Shown piece by piece: positions 4,112 to 5,132 of a stretch of DNA of 5,132 bases. This DNA is from Anaerolineaceae bacterium. Its GTDB lineage: Bacteria; Chloroflexota; Anaerolineae; Anaerolineales; Anaerolineaceae. Positions within the stretch are counted from its first letter, which is position 1; every line of letters begins with the position of its first letter. Location: NCBI GenBank assembly GCA_028714615.1, contig JAQTMA010000283.1:1-5132 (forward strand), written 5' to 3'. Under the pieces are notes generated by a model. It was not told the origin of the DNA and did no database searches. It saw nothing but the letters and a program-made list of their open reading frames with translations. Position numbers and translations under genes: made by a program.

Positions 4112-5132
4112 ATGAAGGATATCTTGCCATTTTTGAAAGAATTACTCTCTGCTCCGGGGTTATCCGGGAATGAAGCACCGATCCGGGAACTTGTTGAGAA
4201 TGCCTGGAGACCGCTGGTCGATGAAATCGGGGTTGGCCGGCTGGGTAGTCTGCACGCATTACGGCGTGGAAACGGCGCCGAGCCGCGCCCCCGGGTGTTG
4301 TTGGCAGCCCACATGGATGCGATTGGATTGATCGTCACGAGTATCCAGGCAGGGCTGCTACATTTCACACAGATCGGCGGCATCGATGCACGCATTCTAC
4401 CGGGTCAACGCGTTCTCGTACACGGGCGCAACCCTTTAATCGGGGTTGTCGTCCAGCCACCGGACCGACTGCTGCCGCCTGGTTCTGGGGAAAAACCGGT
4501 GGCGATGGAGCATCTCCTGATAGATATTGGATTGGCTCCTGAACGCGTGGCTACTCTTGTACGGCCTGGAGACTTGATCTCCTTCGACCAACCCCCGATC
4601 GAGCTTTCAGGGGATGTTATTTGTGGCCATAGCCTGGATAACCGCGCCTCTGTTGCCTCACTGACGGTGTGCTTACGCGAGCTGCAATCCCGCTTGCACC
4701 TGTGGGACGTCTATGCAGTAGCCACTTCCCAGGAAGAAGTAACCTTGGGCGGTGCACAGACAGCGGCGTTCGAAATCCATCCTGACCTGGCGATTGCGAT
4801 TGACGTTACTTTTGCCAAGGGTCCCGGAATTACGGATTACAACGCCTTTGGACTGGGTAAGGGATTGACGCTGGGCTGGGGACCGAACGCCCATCCATAC
4901 CTGCACGACAGCTTGAAAGAACTGGCGGATGACCTTGAAATTCCATACCAGGTAGAGCTAATGCCCCGGCATTCCGGTACCGACGCATACGCGATACAGG
5001 TCGCTCAGGAAGGTATCCCCAGCATGGTGGTCGGCATCCCCCTCCGGTACATGCACACCCCGGTCGAAATTGTATCGATGAAAGACATCCGCCGGGTTGG
5101 AAGGCTTTTGGCTGAATATGTTTGCCGCCTGC
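4112..5132 (+). CDS. M42 family metallo-aminopeptidase (TET / glutamyl aminopeptidase type), C-terminus cut by window edge
   Basis: The frame is open from ATG 4112 to the window end (340 residues). Family members are usually about 340-360 residues, so only the last few are likely missing. M42 enzymes are cytoplasmic, dinuclear-metal aminopeptidases that trim peptides and often form large tetrahedral dodecamers; some are mislabelled as endoglucanase CelM. The metal and catalytic set is complete: H67 and D69 in AAHMDAIGL, D176 in GHSLDNRASVAS, E208 and E209 in TSQEEVTLGGA (E208 as the general base), D231 in AIAIDVTFA, and H315 in RYMHTPVE. The family's 'RHSGTDAYA' segment is at 286-294. An intervening domain of about residues 72-165, the usual PDZ-like dimerisation insert, includes QIGGID and PGQRV. 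GGGGA lies 4 bases upstream of the ATG, an adequate but not strong ribosome binding site. It probably shares a transcript with the preceding Thr/Pro-rich gene. Substrate preference cannot be read from the sequence. Confidence 0.93.
   Translation, partial: MKDILPFLKELLSAPGLSGNEAPIRELVENAWRPLVDEIGVGRLGSLHALRRGNGAEPRPRVLLAAHMDAIGLIVTSIQAGLLHFTQIGGIDARILPGQRVLVHGRNPLIGVVVQPPDRLLPPGSGEKPVAMEHLLIDIGLAPERVATLVRPGDLISFDQPPIELSGDVICGHSLDNRASVASLTVCLRELQSRLHLWDVYAVATSQEEVTLGGAQTAAFEIHPDLAIAIDVTFAKGPGITDYNAFGLGKGLTLGWGPNAHPYLHDSLKELADDLEIPYQVELMPRHSGTDAYAIQVAQEGIPSMVVGIPLRYMHTPVEIVSMKDIRRVGRLLAEYVCRL

Noticed and set aside
4099..4395. 98-residue minus-strand frame opposite the start of the M42 peptidase
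   Set aside because: The plus strand here encodes conserved M42 sequence, including the HMDAIG metal motif, so the opposite frame is a shadow.

Overview
The window looks like an ordinary chromosomal stretch from a moderately GC-rich bacterium, most likely a member of the Chloroflexota (Anaerolineae type). This assignment is an inference. It rests on the style of the LysRS and GreA proteins, a DUF3054 membrane protein, a PIG-L deacetylase of the 'PHxDD…SCGG' type, and a short membrane-anchored protein with a long Thr/Pro/Ala tail of the kind common in that phylum. No mobile element, CRISPR array, tRNA or rRNA was seen.

Layout. Positions 1-3520 are all on the minus strand. In transcription order (right to left) they hold a PIG-L family deacetylase (3520-2750), greA (2650-2189), lysS (2110-584), a DUF3054 integral membrane protein (508-107), and the first 38 residues of an ECF-type sigma factor that runs off the left edge (114-1). 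From 3610 onward the plus strand holds a Thr/Pro-rich anchored or secreted small protein (3610-4059). It is followed by an M42 family metallo-aminopeptidase (4112-5132), which is cut by the right edge close to its natural C-terminus. The 89-base gap 3521-3609 is the divergent promoter region.

How the genes relate. greA and lysS are translation and transcription housekeeping genes. They are separated by a clear intrinsic terminator placed right in front of the lysS ribosome binding site, so they are probably not a simple read-through operon. The DUF3054 gene and the sigma factor overlap by 8 bases and are probably co-expressed and translationally coupled. Their transcript appears to start just past the lysS terminator. 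There, a perfect TATAAT is fused to the terminator tail, and a perfect 7-bp inverted repeat encloses the DUF3054 Shine-Dalgarno sequence and start codon. The Thr/Pro-rich protein and the M42 peptidase are probably one short operon, but no functional link between them can be read from the sequence.

The points most worth a second look are regulatory: the compact terminator/promoter/start-codon hairpin at 504-567, the greA terminator abutting lysS, and the overlap of the membrane protein with the sigma factor. I do not see a convincing undescribed multi-gene system here.
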